From NCBI RefSeq assembly GCF_040436345.1, contig NC_133227.1:25542671-25606670 (forward strand): 64,000 bases of DNA. The letters run 5' to 3'. A program made the translations under genes and the position numbers. The notes below the pieces were generated by a model that saw only the letters and a program-made list of their open reading frames with translations, was not told the DNA's origin and did not search any database. This stretch comes from Pagrus major (taxonomy: Eukaryota; Chordata; Actinopteri; Spariformes; Sparidae). Positions within the stretch are counted from its first letter, which is position 1. Each line of letters opens with the position of its first letter. Positions 62,238 to 64,000 of this stretch are shown piece after piece.

Positions 62238-64000
62238 ATTGGCGGGTAATCTCAGTAAGAAGTATCTAATGGAGTCCATCCATTATAATGTATCCATTGC
62301 TTTAAAGCTGTTTCAAACAGAGTGGGGAAAAGTAGTTCAGACTATACAAGAACAGCACTTTTGTTTGGATTGGTGGCAGAGTTCAACATCTGGATCGCAC
62401 ATTTTACCACCTTTGAATTTACCCCCCCTGAAACTGACTCCACCCGGCCTCCGTCAACGCAGCACAGGAGGAAAAAACGAAACGAGAGCGCGCACACACA
62501 CACACACACACGCACACCGCAGTTATGCAATAAAGGAAGGAGTGTCCCGGCTCAAAGCAAACACACTGGCAGGCAGCTCATGTGAATGCGCCTGCTGTCA
62601 GTGGGAACATCGCTGTGATCAGACTCTCGCCTCGTTACATCTGAGCGAAGCTGCGGCGAAACTGGATGCTTTTGCAGCTTAAACTAATTTTAAAAAAAGT
62701 CAGATTTAGGGCGAGACGTCCGATTTTAAACTACACAAAAAGACGTGGATGTCTTCAGAGAGCTGCTGCTGCTGCTGCTCCTGCTTTTTACACGGTAATC
62801 TGATTACTCCGCGGTTTGAGCAGCGATCTGACTTCACAAGTGTCAGGAGTCAGAGGGAGGATCTGTGCTGCATTCAAGGACTCAGCTCGAAGCTCGTACA
62901 TTCGAGTTTCAAAAGTAGATGTGTTTTTTTAATGCCATCAAGGCTAACTTTTGAAAAATAAATTATTTACATGAAAAATAATTTACTAAGTACGGTCACT
63001 GACTCTTCTATAGGCTACTTTTGCTACCACACAGTGCTTTTTAGCAATCATGTAGGCTACATGTCACTTTGTTGCCTTCATTCCACCTGAAAGAAATTAT
63101 ATTTTCTGTTTCGTTACTCTCTGTTGCCATTAACTTATTTAGCCTAACATGTTGTTTGGTGACATATTTCATTGTAAAAAAAAGTACCCAAAGTCGTATT
63201 TAAAGGTGCACTATGTAGAAATGTTTAATCATCTTCATTGACTGATTTTTTTTAATGTCTAAACAAACTAAATAAACAAACTCTCTTTGTGTTCATGATT
63301 GAATAAACTGAATAAAGAAACTGACCTTAAAGGACAACACAGTTTCATACTGTTTTACTTTGTTTATATTTTTATGTAGTGTCTTATAATTTTGTATGGT
63401 TTTAATGTTTATATTTATTTTTGATTTATTTTGCTTTTATCCTAGCCCTATATGCTTTTTACTATGTAATTAAATACATTTTTTATTTACTCTTTGTTGT
63501 TGTTGTTCTTATTATTTTATATTATTAAGGATGCAAGATATGGATTTTTTCAGCCGATCAGATAACCGATAATTACTCTCATGGCCGATAACGATAAAAT
63601 AACCGATAATAGAAACCAACATTTTTATGCTTTTTCATGCACGTGAGTGTAAGAAAGTGAGCAAAGATGTTTTATTTGATATTCTACAGCTGTGATGAGA
63701 TTTTATGGTTAAACTTTGAAGACTTTTTCCTCGTGTTGCGTTAATATTCACACCAGTGACGACATGTGTGGCTCTTGTCTACATTGTTTGGCTTTTCACA
63801 GGTGCAGCAGTCAACAGCGTGTTTGTTGTCCTTCTCTGTGCTCACAAAACAAACAGTATACTATATTTAATAAACTTTTAAATCTAACTTTGCAATATTT
63901 CATTTGATTTCTATCATTATCTGTATTGCTTGTTTTTATCTTTTATTCTTTTAACTATTCATTTTATTGCAATGTAGTCTCTACACCTGTTTTTATACCG
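62238..64000. other. Downstream intergenic sequence
   Basis: No gene is supported. There is a CA tract near 62492-62511, a (CTG)n-like run near 62764-62780, a start word of a common teleost repeat (TTTAAAGGTGCACTATGTAG at 63199), and a GATAACCGATAATTAC-type repeat at 63552-63612. The end of the window is AT-rich. Confidence 0.5.
63552..63612. repeat. CCGATAA-rich repeat fragment
   Basis: CCGATCAGATAACCGATAAT, GGCCGATAACGATAAAATA and ACCGATAATAG are imperfect repeats of CCGATAA. Similar tracts recur in teleost dispersed elements. Confidence 0.5.

Noticed and set aside
62170..62682. Open frame of 170 codons downstream of fnip1
   Set aside because: It begins inside the foldback element and runs through a CA microsatellite; no domain is visible.
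1..64000. CRISPR arrays, tRNA or rRNA genes, viral genes, toxin genes
   Set aside because: No regularly spaced repeats, cloverleaf-like gene or viral reading frame was noticed; the repeats are microsatellites and dispersed fish elements.

Overview
The window is nuclear genomic DNA from a teleost fish, probably a percomorph. This follows from vertebrate-type split genes with GT-AG introns, long CA/GT microsatellites, and several dispersed repeat families typical of ray-finned fish (AAGTAAAAGTAC-type elements, TTAA-flanked foldback elements, and the 'CCTCAGTGGGCTTTACAATCTGTACAG' type in two orientations). There is no bacterial or viral gene content, and I saw no RNA gene or CRISPR array.

Three genes lie head to tail on the + strand. 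(1) 2290-8531 holds the last ten coding exons of a long-chain acyl-CoA synthetase, acsl6; its 5' half lies upstream of the window. (2) 12778-16200 holds a small, fast-evolving gene of eight exons whose splice phases join perfectly into about 392 residues. I assign it to meikin (meiosis-specific kinetochore factor), mainly because it sits between acsl6 and fnip1, as in human 5q31.1. (3) 17377-58977 holds fnip1 (folliculin-interacting protein 1), complete in 18 coding exons (about 1253 residues). It has a 15 kb first intron and one very large central exon (55141-56815). Its 3' UTR ends near 61105. The order and relative orientation ACSL6-MEIKIN-FNIP1 match the human locus as I know it, and this supports all three names.

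The gene ends are tightly packed. The meikin poly(A) signals (16902-16934) lie about 200 bp from a promoter-like block of fnip1 that carries a palindromic CACGTG E-box and two CCAAT boxes. The rest is intron, UTR and repeats; 61337-64000 downstream of fnip1 contains a 900 bp foldback element and no gene that I can support.

Points most worth a second look: the Cys/His reductive-stress degron known in mammalian FNIP1 is missing at its expected place in this fish protein; meikin carries an EIFR separase-like site directly after an SSP polo-box motif; a foldback transposon supplies the sequence next to the meikin exon 2 acceptor; there is a candidate 6-nt microexon in fnip1; and a candidate alternative first exon inside fnip1 intron 1 splices in frame.
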